The translations under genes and the position numbers were made by a program. From Meandrina meandrites (lineage: Eukaryota > Cnidaria > Anthozoa > Scleractinia > Meandrinidae), in the NCBI GenBank assembly GCA_963693305.1, contig OY855904.1:19709496-19773495 (forward strand): a stretch of 64,000 bases of DNA, read 5' to 3'. The notes below the pieces were generated by a model. The model made no database searches. It had not been told where the DNA came from and saw only the letters and a list, made by a program, of their open reading frames with translations. This document shows positions 36,487-45,784 of the stretch, piece by piece. Numbering within the stretch: position 1 is the first letter of the stretch; the number at the start of each line of letters is the position of its first letter.

Positions 36487-37446
36487 ATGCCAGTTTACCA
36501 GAACACCTCCATAGACCCTGTCAACTCATCAGTGTCACTTCCAAGTGAATACTGTCGCCGGTTCCAAGATGAAGAGACGTTCTTCAGAATAAACTTCTCA
36601 GTCACACTGTCTGCGATAATTCTGTACGTATTAAGCTGCCCTTTGGTCATTCTCATGAACGCGTTGGTCATAGTGGCCGTTAAGACAAGACACAGACTTC
36701 AGAGCAAGAGCAACATACTGTTGGCTTCTTTGGCGGGAACAGATCTACTTATGGGAACTACCACTCTCCCAGCATCCATCTCAGCCGAAATCTTCGCCAT
36801 TGATGATGGTTCCGTGACAACATACTGCACCTTCGTGGACAAGATTGTTTCTCCGTTAAGATTTCTCTCTGTTTTAACATCCATTTTTCATCTAGGAGTA
36901 ATTAGCGTTGAGCGTTATATCGCACTAAAATACTCTCTGCGATACGACACCATTGTAACCAAATTCCGCTTGGCGATAGCCACAGCATTTACTTGGTTTT
37001 TATCTGGGGTGTACACACTATTCAAAATGTTAATAGTTACTTCGCTACATTTTGTCGTCCTCCAATTTTTAACAGTTACCTGTGTGTTAATAATCGTGTA
37101 CTGTCATGCATCTGTCTATATGGTCACAAGACGCCATGAAAGGCAAATTCGAACGGAACAGATCCCTGCAGGGGAAGACGCTGAACGTTTTTTGAAGGAA
37201 AAGAAGGCCTGGAAAACGACTGGTTTTATAATAGGGTTTGTTGTGTTGTGTCTTTTACCAGGATTTTGTATTAATTTTGGAGTAATGTTCAATTGGGACC
37301 CGCGATGGCTGAATAGTTTTCGCCCTCTTGCGCATTCTACTCTTATGCTGAATTCACTTTGTAACCCAATCATTTATTGTTTCAGAATGAAAACTATGCG
37401 CCAAGCCATGATCGCACTTCTTAAGAGACAGACTGATAACAGCTAA
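36487..37446 (+). CDS. Rhodopsin-like (class A) G protein-coupled receptor
   Basis: A 319-residue, single-exon seven-transmembrane receptor acting at the plasma membrane; ligand unknown. Visible class A landmarks are N58 in TM1, LAGTD with D86 in TM2, C114 before TM3, E142-R143-Y144 in place of DRY, W170 in TM4, CLLP with P258 in TM6 (usual CWxP, W replaced) and N293-P294-x-x-Y297 in TM7. The N terminus has N-glycosylation sequons (NTS, NSS). The second extracellular loop is extremely short and lacks cysteine, so the usual TM3-ECL2 disulfide cannot form; that pattern occurs in melanocortin/adenosine-type (MECA) receptors. Intronless receptors of this type are expanded in anthozoans. The start chosen is the first ATG in frame. 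Confidence 0.88.
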   Translation: MPVYQNTSIDPVNSSVSLPSEYCRRFQDEETFFRINFSVTLSAIILYVLSCPLVILMNALVIVAVKTRHRLQSKSNILLASLAGTDLLMGTTTLPASISAEIFAIDDGSVTTYCTFVDKIVSPLRFLSVLTSIFHLGVISVERYIALKYSLRYDTIVTKFRLAIATAFTWFLSGVYTLFKMLIVTSLHFVVLQFLTVTCVLIIVYCHASVYMVTRRHERQIRTEQIPAGEDAERFLKEKKAWKTTGFIIGFVVLCLLPGFCINFGVMFNWDPRWLNSFRPLAHSTLMLNSLCNPIIYCFRMKTMRQAMIALLKRQTDNS

Positions 37447-37457
37447 ACTTATAAATT

Positions 37458-37463
37458 AATAAA
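37458..37463 (+). terminator. Candidate polyadenylation signal of the GPCR gene
   Basis: AATAAA 12 bp after the stop codon. Very close to the stop, so another signal may be used; none closer to consensus was noted before the Ngaro element. Confidence 0.35.
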
Positions 37464-37917
37464 AAATATTGTAGCCTAAGCAAAGTACGTGTGTAAGGAC
37501 GCTCAGATACTCATCATCATTACAGTTATGAGCTGGTATGGGATATGATAAATTCAAAGCCGCAGAATCGAAATAATTTACACTTGAGAATGAGAAGCCG
37601 AAGATGCGCCCGGCATCGACTAGCTTGAAATTAAATAAATAATGAGACGGTTTCAACTCGACAATAACTTGTTAATGAGTCTGACATATACGTGAATCCA
37701 ATATCATATATGAGGATGGAGCTATAACGAACCGTAGCTGTAACAAACCGGTCGTACTAGTTGTTTCAACAAGCGAAGTTGTGGCATGACTACTTTAATT
37801 AACAAGGTACTGTTTCAGAAAGGAGACTGACATCATTTGGGCTCCTATTTTAATAGACAGGTTAACGAATAATGGCTTAGCAGAACACATATAACTTTCG
37901 ATTTGGTTGCACTTTTT

Positions 37918-37959
37918 TCATTCGAGTCATGCGACCGCATCAGTTCGCCCTCTAAATTA
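37918..37959 (+). repeat. Split direct repeat A1
   Basis: TCATTCGAGTCATGCGACCG and the bases to 37959 match 42324-42365 with one visible difference (ATGCGACC versus ATACGACC). It overlaps the first base of the gag start codon. Confidence 0.85.
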
Positions 37960-38783
37960 TGTCAGACGCTGAGGACCACATTGAACCAAGTTCAGAGATA
38001 CCTCGTGGTGGTTCGTCGTCTTCGCAGCAAGATTCTGTTTCAGCCCTGCCTTTGACGTCTTCGATAGAACAGCCACCCGAATCTGCTGATTTAGCGTCGA
38101 CGTTCTCTCTTTTTAAAGATTATTTTGATAAGAAGTTGAATGCTTTGAAGCGCGATATTCAAGAAGATTCGTTAAGTAATACTGACTCTATTGCTAAAAA
38201 GCTCAAGGAAGAATCTAAGGTATCCTTTAAATTTGAAGGGAACAAAAAGCAGTTCTATTTCAACTCGGACCTCGCAGAAAAGGTTCGATCGGCTTCCACT
38301 GCTCTCGGTAAAAGAAAACTTGAAGTCGTTGAAGGTTACCTGGAAGAAATAGACGCCGATATTAAAAAACGCAACAAGCTTATCAGACTGGCGGACGAGT
38401 CCGCCGCTGGCTGGGATTTGGTGAACGAGTATTTATCGGACGAATTGGCAAGCGGTTCAGAGGACGAGAAACGCATTCGTCGTGCAGAGCAAAGAGCCCT
38501 TCGCAAACGCAAAGAACGTCAGCAACAGAAAGGGAAGTCTACAGGCAAGCCGTTTCAGCCTTCTGCCTCCAACACGTCGTTTACCGCGCCCGGCCATCGT
38601 CAACCGAGCTTCAGGTCCAACTCTCGTTCCTTCACTGCTAGCAAAGCAAAGCCCGGCGACATTTGCTTCGCGTGTGGTCAACAAGGCCATTGGAGGTCTG
38701 AGTGCCGTGGCATTTCACAACTCAGTTCTTCAAGGTCTGGTATATCAAATGCTGGTTTGTCTACAAGTGTTGGAGGTAAATAG
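37959..38783 (+). CDS. Ngaro gag-like nucleocapsid protein
   Basis: 274 residues: an acidic Ser/Pro-rich N terminus, a middle region with a helical Lys/Glu-rich core (KVRSASTALGKRKLEVVEGY), an Arg/Gln-rich basic stretch, and a single CCHC knuckle CFACGQQGHWRSEC starting at residue 236. It is expected to bind element RNA in a particle. It is followed 63 bp later by the RT frame, probably translated from the same transcript. Confidence 0.8.
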   Translation: MSDAEDHIEPSSEIPRGGSSSSQQDSVSALPLTSSIEQPPESADLASTFSLFKDYFDKKLNALKRDIQEDSLSNTDSIAKKLKEESKVSFKFEGNKKQFYFNSDLAEKVRSASTALGKRKLEVVEGYLEEIDADIKKRNKLIRLADESAAGWDLVNEYLSDELASGSEDEKRIRRAEQRALRKRKERQQQKGKSTGKPFQPSASNTSFTAPGHRQPSFRSNSRSFTASKAKPGDICFACGQQGHWRSECRGISQLSSSRSGISNAGLSTSVGGK

Positions 38784-38846
38784 GAGCCTTCCCGCGAACT
38801 TGTCGAACAAGTTAAGTGTTTATTTTGTCTCGCATACTTAGTAGTT

Positions 38847-40868
38847 ATGTCTCTTTCTAATTTGGAATTTTTTAGACAAAGAGATTCTAGTTTACTAGTT
38901 GATTTCGATTACGATCGCAATCTATTTGAATTTGAACAGGGCTCTGCATTGCCTGTACTTAAGGGTAGACTTAAAAAGAATTTGGATTATTGGTATTCTA
39001 TTGGCACAAATAACTTCGTTATTGACACTATCAATTTTGGTTATTGTATTCCTTTCATTAGTACACCTTGTAAGGCGTTTTTTCATAACAATAAGTCAGC
39101 TTTGGACAATGCATCTTTCGTCGAGTCGGCTATTTCTGAATTAGTCGTCAATCATTCAGTTGTCGAGGTGCCTTTTGTTCCTCATGTTGTTTATCCTCTT
39201 TCTGTGTCTATACAATCGTCAGGTAAGAAAAGGCTTATTCTTGATTTGAGGCATGTTAACCAGTTTATTTGGAAGCAGAAGTTCAAGTGCGAGGATTGGA
39301 GAGTTTTGCTTTCATATGTCAGCAAGGGTGATTTCCTTTTTAGTTTTGATCTCAAGTCTGGTTATCACCATTTCGATATTTTCCCTGATCATCAGACGTT
39401 TTTGGGGTTTTCGTGGGTTTTTTCCGGTACTGTTAAATATTTTTGCTTTACAGTTCTTCCTTTTGGTCTTAGTTCGGCCCCGTACATTTTTACCAAGTGC
39501 CTCAGACCGCTTGTTAAGTTTTGGAGATTAAATGGTGTTAAAATAGTTGTGTTTCTTGACGATGGGTGTGGCAAGGGTGACTCTTTGCAAATTGCCAAAG
39601 GGCATTCGTCGTTTGTGCAGTCTTCGTTAAGTAATGCAGGGTTTGTGGCTAATTCCTCCAAATCACATTGGGAACCTACCCAGTCACTTGTATGGCTGGG
39701 TTTAAACTGGGATCTTGTTTCTGGCACAATTTCTATTACCTATAAGCGTATTTCGAATTTCATTGCCCTTATAGGCAAATTTCTTCAATTGGCTCCATAT
39801 GTCACGGCTCGGGATTGTGCCTCGATTGCAGGTCATGTTATGTCCATGTCACCGGTCTTGGGTAGTTTGACTCGTCTTAAGACGCGTTTTCTTTACAAGG
39901 TCATAGATTCCAGACATTCATGGGATTCTCGTTTTAATATCGGGCCTCATAATGATTGCCTTTCAGAGATATTTTTCTGGAAAAGCAATATTGTTAGCCT
40001 TAATTCTAGGCCTATTTTGCCTTATCAGGCGCCTTGTTTGCTTGGCTTTTCTGATGCCAGTAATGTAGCCTGTGGCGCTTATCTTGTTGGCACTAATGAA
40101 GTTTCCCATCGCATGTGGAGTCCATGCGAGGTTGCTAAGGGCTCTACATGGAGAGAACTTAAAGCTGTTCACTTTGCCTTGACGTCATTCAAGGAATTTG
40201 TTGAGGGCAAGTCAGTAAAATGGCATTCTGACAACCAGGGCGCTGTCCGTATAGTTGATATAGGGAGTCCTAACTCTGAATTGCACTCAATTGCGCTTGA
40301 TATTTTCGATTTTTGTCGAAAATTCAATGTTACTTTTGTTCCCCAGTGGGTTCCTAGGGAGCTTAATGCTTGTGCTGATGAAATTAGCAATGACATAGAT
40401 TTCGATGACTGGTGTACAACCCAAGGGTTTTTTGCATATTTAGATAGTATCTGGGGCCCTCATACTGTTGATAGATTTGCAAATGCATCCAATGCCCATC
40501 TTCCCAGGTTTAATTCTAGGTTTCGTGTACCGGGTTCCGAAGCTGTTGGTCCATTTTCAGTCAAATGGACTGGAGAGAATAATTGGTTGGTTCCGCCAGT
40601 GCACTGCATCGTTAAGGTTGTACAACACCTCCTTGTGTGCAGCGCTTTGGGGACTTTAGTCGTTCCTTATTGGCCGTCGAATGCTTTTTGGCCTTTTCTA
40701 GTTACAAGCTCGCTTGAGTATCAACCATATGTTGTCGGGTCAATTTACTTCCCAGACCCCTCTGGGATATTTACCCTTGGTTGTTATAAGGATTCGCTCA
40801 TTGGCTCTGACAAGTTTAATAGTGCGGTACTTGCTGTCCGGGTTGGCGCAAGGGCTCATGGCATTTAG
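38847..40868 (+). CDS. Ngaro reverse transcriptase-RNase H
   Basis: 673 residues, uninterrupted. The RT palm motifs are visible: KKRLILDLRHVNQFI, FSFDLKSGYHHFDI, LPFGLSSAPYIFTK and the catalytic box VVFLDDG with D238-D239. RNase H follows with D403 in GFSDASNVACGAYL, a Glu in TWRELKAVHFAL and an Asp in KWHSDNQGA. A C-terminal region with HTVDRFANASNAHLPRFNSRF and ENNWLVPPV is the domain that usually follows RNase H in Ngaro/DIRS proteins. It copies element RNA into DNA. Apparently intact, unlike the recombinase after it. Confidence 0.88.
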   Translation: MSLSNLEFFRQRDSSLLVDFDYDRNLFEFEQGSALPVLKGRLKKNLDYWYSIGTNNFVIDTINFGYCIPFISTPCKAFFHNNKSALDNASFVESAISELVVNHSVVEVPFVPHVVYPLSVSIQSSGKKRLILDLRHVNQFIWKQKFKCEDWRVLLSYVSKGDFLFSFDLKSGYHHFDIFPDHQTFLGFSWVFSGTVKYFCFTVLPFGLSSAPYIFTKCLRPLVKFWRLNGVKIVVFLDDGCGKGDSLQIAKGHSSFVQSSLSNAGFVANSSKSHWEPTQSLVWLGLNWDLVSGTISITYKRISNFIALIGKFLQLAPYVTARDCASIAGHVMSMSPVLGSLTRLKTRFLYKVIDSRHSWDSRFNIGPHNDCLSEIFFWKSNIVSLNSRPILPYQAPCLLGFSDASNVACGAYLVGTNEVSHRMWSPCEVAKGSTWRELKAVHFALTSFKEFVEGKSVKWHSDNQGAVRIVDIGSPNSELHSIALDIFDFCRKFNVTFVPQWVPRELNACADEISNDIDFDDWCTTQGFFAYLDSIWGPHTVDRFANASNAHLPRFNSRFRVPGSEAVGPFSVKWTGENNWLVPPVHCIVKVVQHLLVCSALGTLVVPYWPSNAFWPFLVTSSLEYQPYVVGSIYFPDPSGIFTLGCYKDSLIGSDKFNSAVLAVRVGARAHGI

Positions 40869-41097
40869 TGCCACAATGCCGAGTGGCTTTCTGATGATGT
40901 TTCGAATGAAACCCGTTTGCCGAGTGGCTTGCTTTATTTCTTTAAAGGGAATTTTGCCGAGTGGCATCTTGGAGTCTTTTGCTCCCTGTTGTTTGCATTG
41001 TTATATCGATTTCACATCGATGTCTTTTCATGAGGTGTATTTATGATTTTGCGATGTATTTCTCTTTTAATTATTATAAAGCCTTGTCAAGGATGCT

Positions 41098-42068
41098 TTG
41101 CAGCCTAATTTTCAGCATGTTGAAGACAGCCGCCTGAAGGCATTGCTTCAAGATCTTCCCGCGGTTCTTCTTAAAAGCAAAGCCGCCAATACTAACAAGA
41201 AATACGAGAAGGGTTTTAATGCGTGGAGGAAGTGGGCTTCGCAGTTTAAGGAGATTGTAATTTTTCCCGCTTCTAGTGTGTATGTTTCTTTGTTTTTTCT
41301 TAGTTTAATTCAGGATTCTGTATCTTGTAGCATCATTGATGAAGTTCATTATGGCCTAAAATGGGTTCATGACTTAGCGGGTCAACCCGATCCATGTAGT
41401 TCGCCAGTTGTGGTACAATTATTGGAATCTGCTAAAAGGCTTCTCAGCTTTCCCGTTAAGAAGAAAGAACCGGTTACTCCTGAGATTATCCAGAGCTTGG
41501 CTACGCTCTATGGTTCCGCTTCTGCTAGTTTAGCTGATTTACGATTGCTTATTTTGTGTGTTTTGGGATATGCGGGGTTTTTCGCTTTAATGAGCTGGTT
41601 CAATTACGCAGGTGCGATTTTCAGTTTGAAGATTCTTTTATGCGAATTTTTGTACAACGTAGTAAGACTGACACCTATAGGGACGGGGATTGGGTTGTTA
41701 TTGCTAAAACGTTCAAGTCGACTTGTCCTGTTATGTTAACTCTTCGATATTTTGCAGCTGCTTCTTTTTCAGAAGATAGTGAGGACTTCATCTTTCGTCC
41801 GCTTACTTTCTGTAGTAAAGATGGATCTTACAAATTCCGTGGTTCTGATGCATTGTCCTATTGTAGAGCGCGCGAGATAGTTCTTTCCGCTTTCGAGGCG
41901 GTTGGTCTTCCTAAGCGAGATTACGGTCTTCATAGTTTAAGAGCTGGAGGCGCTTCTGCAGCAGCAAATGCTCATATCAATGATAGATTGTTTAAGAGAC
42001 ATGGGCGATGGAAATCTGATTAAGCCAAAGATGGCTACATTAAGGATAATATTGCATCTTTGTTGTCT
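41098..42068 (+). pseudogene. Ngaro tyrosine recombinase, frameshifted
   Basis: The first part (to about 41580) has the N-terminal core-binding region (KSKAANTNKKYEKGFNAWRK). The frame then shifts at a G/T homopolymer run near 41574-41583, and the catalytic part continues in another frame: FRFNELVQLRRCD (first catalytic Arg), then LHSLRAGGAS and HGRW. A TAA at 42021-42023 falls just before the expected catalytic Tyr region (GYIKDNI follows in frame). Such enzymes insert circular cDNA by recombination. No ATG was found for the first part, so its true start is unknown. Confidence 0.8.
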
Positions 42069-42114
42069 GTTTCTTTGTCATTGGGTATTTAATTTATTTT
42101 CCCGTTCTTTTAGT

Positions 42115-42210
42115 TCGTTCACGGCTCGTGTTGACACACCCCTAAAGTGGTTGCCTATTACATGATAAGTGTTTTATATTCGGTTGAGCGGGGAGCGAAT
42201 TAGAATATAA
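42115..42210 (+). repeat. Split direct repeat B1
   Basis: 96 bp from TCGTTCACGGCTCGTGTTGA to GAATTAGAATATAA, nearly identical to B2 at 42567-42662. Confidence 0.88.
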
Positions 42211-42323
42211 ATGAATTTATCATGGGTTACATAACCGCGTCTCGGGGGTGTTATGTGGCATTTTGCACAATGCCTCATTAGCGGGGTGTCGGTATATATA
42301 TATTGTGTTGTCTCCATTTATAT

Positions 42324-42365
42324 TCATTCGAGTCATACGACCGCATCAGTTCGCCCTCTAAATTA
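42324..42365 (+). repeat. Split direct repeat A2
   Basis: Internal copy of the left terminal repeat A1 (37918-37959). Confidence 0.85.
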
Positions 42366-42566
42366 AATACCCAATGACTTGGGTTGATAAGCGTTTTCGA
42401 GTTTTGGCTTACCTTGTTATTATATTTATATTGTACTAGCAGATGTTCCGATTTTTGTTAACTTTATATAGTTGTTATTCGGCTGTACTATTAGTTTTTC
42501 ATTATTTTCAGCATAGATTGTTTATGAAATTTATGTATTTATGATTGTAAGACATAATAAAGAGGG

Positions 42567-42662
42567 TCGTTCACGGCTCGTGTTGACACACCCCTAACGT
42601 GGTTGCCTATTACATGATAAATGTTTTATATTCGGTTGAGCGGGGAGCGAATTAGAATATAA
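42567..42662 (+). repeat. Split direct repeat B2, right end of the Ngaro element
   Basis: Second copy of B1; homology ends after AGAATATAA, defining the right end of the element. Confidence 0.88.
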
Positions 42663-42681
42663 CCAAGTTTATTGTCACTGT

Positions 42682-42762
42682 GTTAATTTCAGTCATGATA
42701 GGTGTTATTAACAATACGATGTAACAGAACTTCATAAGATTACAATAAAAAGTGGAAAAAAA
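42682..42762 (+). mobile_element. Tiny poly(A)-tailed retroposed insert
   Basis: About 80 bp ending in AATAAA (42744-42749) and a run of A, flanked by a perfect 17-bp direct repeat AAGTTTATTGTCACTGT at 42665-42681 and 42763-42779. Long target duplication plus poly(A) after a polyadenylation signal is the signature of LINE-mediated retroposition of a 5'-truncated mRNA or SINE. The source transcript is unknown. Confidence 0.75.
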
Positions 42763-42779
42763 AAGTTTATTGTCACTGT

Positions 42780-44504
42780 TCTTTTTTTTATTAACATGAA
42801 AGTGAGGCTCCAGTAAAAAGACGCTGGTTTAATAGCTTTGACCAAACCTTTTCTTTCAGCAGGCGATAAATTTAAAAAGTACTGCCCTTTTGTAGCGTGG
42901 AAAGAACAAATTAAAAAGATCAAATAGTTTGTTGATGATCGGTAGCGAAAAGTTTCCGTTCCTATATAACAATAAATGAAGGTGCTGTGACACGTCACGT
43001 AAAACGGGGACAAGCATCACGTGATTTCCTTACAAAGTAGTGGTGCTTTTCATAAAATTGACGAGATATCTGGATAACATTTGTTTCTTATTGAATAAGT
43101 TTCTATGAATGGATTGAGTGGCCTATTTAGCCTCGTTCTCACGTTCCACTCGGTTTGACCTGTACCGACTGACAAAAAAATAGCTATAACTGAAAACGTA
43201 TAGCACAATTTGAACCACAAACTACCTAGCATGAAAGAGGAGGCTTTAATATATAATCAATTAAAATCTGTGTTCAAACCTTTTCAGTTCTCTGGGTTTT
43301 TTAAAACGTCATTTTTAGCCTCTAGCTCCCGGACTAGAACGCAGCTGCCCCATTTTTCAACAAGATAATACCGTGTTTTTCGCCCCCAGAACTTCTCATT
43401 AACGTATTAATTAACAAGTGTATTTAAAAACAGGGATTGGATAAACTCGTCCCTCGACATAGAATGAAACTTTTCCTGAAATAAGCCTCCAGGCTATAAA
43501 TACGTTACCGGGGGGCTGAAAAAGCGTGAACAGCGCCGTGTTTGGGAGCCGCCGGGTTTGAGGGTCACGTAATGCAATTTAATACTTAAATTACTTTGGT
43601 CAATAATATCAATACTCTGAGAATCTTTAATCAGCCTTACTGTCAAGCAAGGCAAAAACTAATTCATTACTTCAGTATTAGCGCCTTGTGTATTGTAGAA
43701 ATCAGGTAAAACTAAACTTTTCACTTGAGTGGAAAGCGACGAGTAAATTTATGAAAGTTGACAAGTTTTTATGGTAATTATATAGGGAACATATTTATTG
43801 TCTCTTTGTTAAAGTAGACACTTCTCATCAAAACATCCGTTATGCTATAATTGACGTACGCGTCCAACCGTTAATCAAATAGTGATCAAAGTCAACTTCT
43901 TCTTACATTATCAGTGCATTATCAAGAAGACAAGTATGGAAAATTTCTAGCAACTCAAGACTGAAATTAAGGAGAATTAATGTTCTGAACTAAGGCCTGC
44001 CGAGTGAAAGGTTAAACAATTAAGATATTGTTGTCGGTATGGTAAATTGCAAGTTTCGTTTTCAAAAATTTGAATTTGTCGCAGACAGCGTGAGATATTT
44101 CACTAACTGTACTTCATGTACTCCTATTAGGGAATTTAAAAAAATTCACATAGATCTGATTAAAAGGAAATTCAAATTCGATCTAAAAGAGTGCACAAGG
44201 TATTTTTAACTTGTTGTTGCTTGGCGCAGATGTGAATAGTATCTGAGTGTGAAGTTAAATTATTTTTCGGTTTATATTCGCGTTCGTTGTCTGTCAAAAA
44301 TGGGTGAATTCGAGTGCCAAGGGGCTCGTACACAGTCTATTATCTCCCTAACAAAGTCAGAAAAGTTAGTGTCTACAGTCAATCAACAAGGAGCAACAGC
44401 ACAGTATTTAAATTAGATAGCTTGCCTCAGTGGGCCCTTTGTCTGGGCTTGGTAAACATGTTTAAACAACAGCTTCCAAAACGATGTTGTTTGCACAGGT
44501 TTGC
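42780..44504. other. Intergenic, no gene seen
   Basis: AT-rich sequence without a recognisable gene or large repeat; open frames are short and without domains. Confidence 0.4.
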
Positions 44505-45700
44505 CTTTACTTTTTTCATACTCACATTCACTCGATGTTTTCTTGAGACTCTGTTAATCTTTTAATCGTTTTTGGTCGTTTTAAATTAGTTAAAAAAAAA
44601 ACCTTCAAGCTGGGTTTTCTCGCCTAAGCATCAACACAACAAAGCTATAACCAATATAGCCATCCGCTCAGACTCCTAAGTTAAATTTCAGCCTTTGTTC
44701 AGTCAGTTGTACAGAAGTTAAGATGGGGGAGGCTGAAAGCGTCACAGCTTTCTGAGGTTATCTGCCATTCCGGCCCTATGTTGGTTAAGAAGAAGTTTAC
44801 AATTCTGGGCCATTTTTATGAAGTTAAATTTCTTGCTGCTTGTCTATTTTCAGGTTGGATGGTGAAGATTGAAACAGCCATTTATCCAGGTAAAAAAAAA
44901 CCCACCGCAAAATAATGACTTCGCTGGCCTGCAAGACAGCCAGCCACGCAGGCTACCAGACGTTTATTTATTAAAACTTTTTGGGCCCTTTATCTGACGC
45001 AAGTCCAAATGATTTCGATCGTTTGCTGTTTCCTGTTTTGATGTTGAAGTCACCAACTTGTTACAAACATTTGTTGCCAGTTGGAAAAAGACAACTTACA
45101 TGAACCATAGGTTGGGCCATTTGTCTTTTGCCAAGTCCAATTTCCTGCCGTTTATCTTTTTCAGAAGAGTGTTTTTTGCAGAAGTAGTTCTTTACTTTTT
45201 TCATACTCATAGTCGCCCGATATTTTCTTGAGACTCTGCCAATCTTTCGATCGTTTTTGGTTGTTTAAAATTATTTGAAAAATATTTTCAACGTTTTGAA
45301 AAACAAAAACTCTTCAAGCAGGGTTCTCTCGCCTATACATCAACACAATTCAGTTAACCAATATGGCCATCCTCTAAGTATTTCCTGAGTTAAAATTTTG
45401 CCTTTTACAGTCAGTTGTCATAAGGTTATGATGGCAGAGGTTCATAGCGTCACAAAGTTTTTAAACCTTAAGTTAACTTCAAAAAATGGCCAATTTTGGG
45501 CCATTCTTTTTCTGGCTGCTTGTCTGTTTTCAGTTTGGATGGCGAGGATTTAATCACAGTTTGTCGCTTAAAATTTCAGTCATTTATTAGTTGAAACCAT
45601 TAAGTTTAACAATTTTGGGCCCTTTGTCTGACACGAGTTCAAAGCGATCTCGCAGAAAAGACACTTTAGGTGAACAATCCGTTTGGCCCTAACATATCTG
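44505..45700. repeat. Two diverged tandem units of about 690 bp
   Basis: 44505-45189 and the sequence from 45190 share, in order, CTTTACTTTTTTCATACTCA, TCTTGAGACTCTG, TCTCGCCTA...CATCAACACAA, GTCAGTTGT, GCGTCAC, GCTGCTTGTCT(A/G)TTTTCAG and TTTTGGGCCCTTT. No coding frame is convincing. The words TTTTGGGCCATTTGT recur again near 47080. Confidence 0.7.
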
Positions 45701-45784
45701 AGGTATTTTTGCCAAATGTACAATTTTGAACTTGATTAGTTAACGAAGCAGACATTTTTTGGTGCTAGGAAAACAGCGGAGTGT

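Larger units (their letters stand above)
42078..42377. repeat. 20-bp perfect inverted repeat around the B1-A2 region
   Basis: GTCATTGGGTATTTAATTTA at 42078-42097 is the exact reverse complement of 42358-42377. It brackets B1 and most of A2 and would allow a cruciform or stem in the 3' end of the element RNA. Confidence 0.75.
37918..42662 (+). mobile_element. Ngaro-like tyrosine-recombinase retrotransposon
   Basis: A 4.7-kb element of the DIRS order with split direct repeats in the order A1 (37918-37959), genes, B1 (42115-42210), A2 (42324-42365), B2 (42567-42662). This A1-ORFs-B1-A2-B2 layout is that of Ngaro/PAT-type elements. It encodes gag, reverse transcriptase-RNase H and a tyrosine recombinase instead of a DDE integrase. 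The recombinase is broken by a frameshift and a stop, so the copy is dead, while gag and RT-RH are open. Confidence 0.85.
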
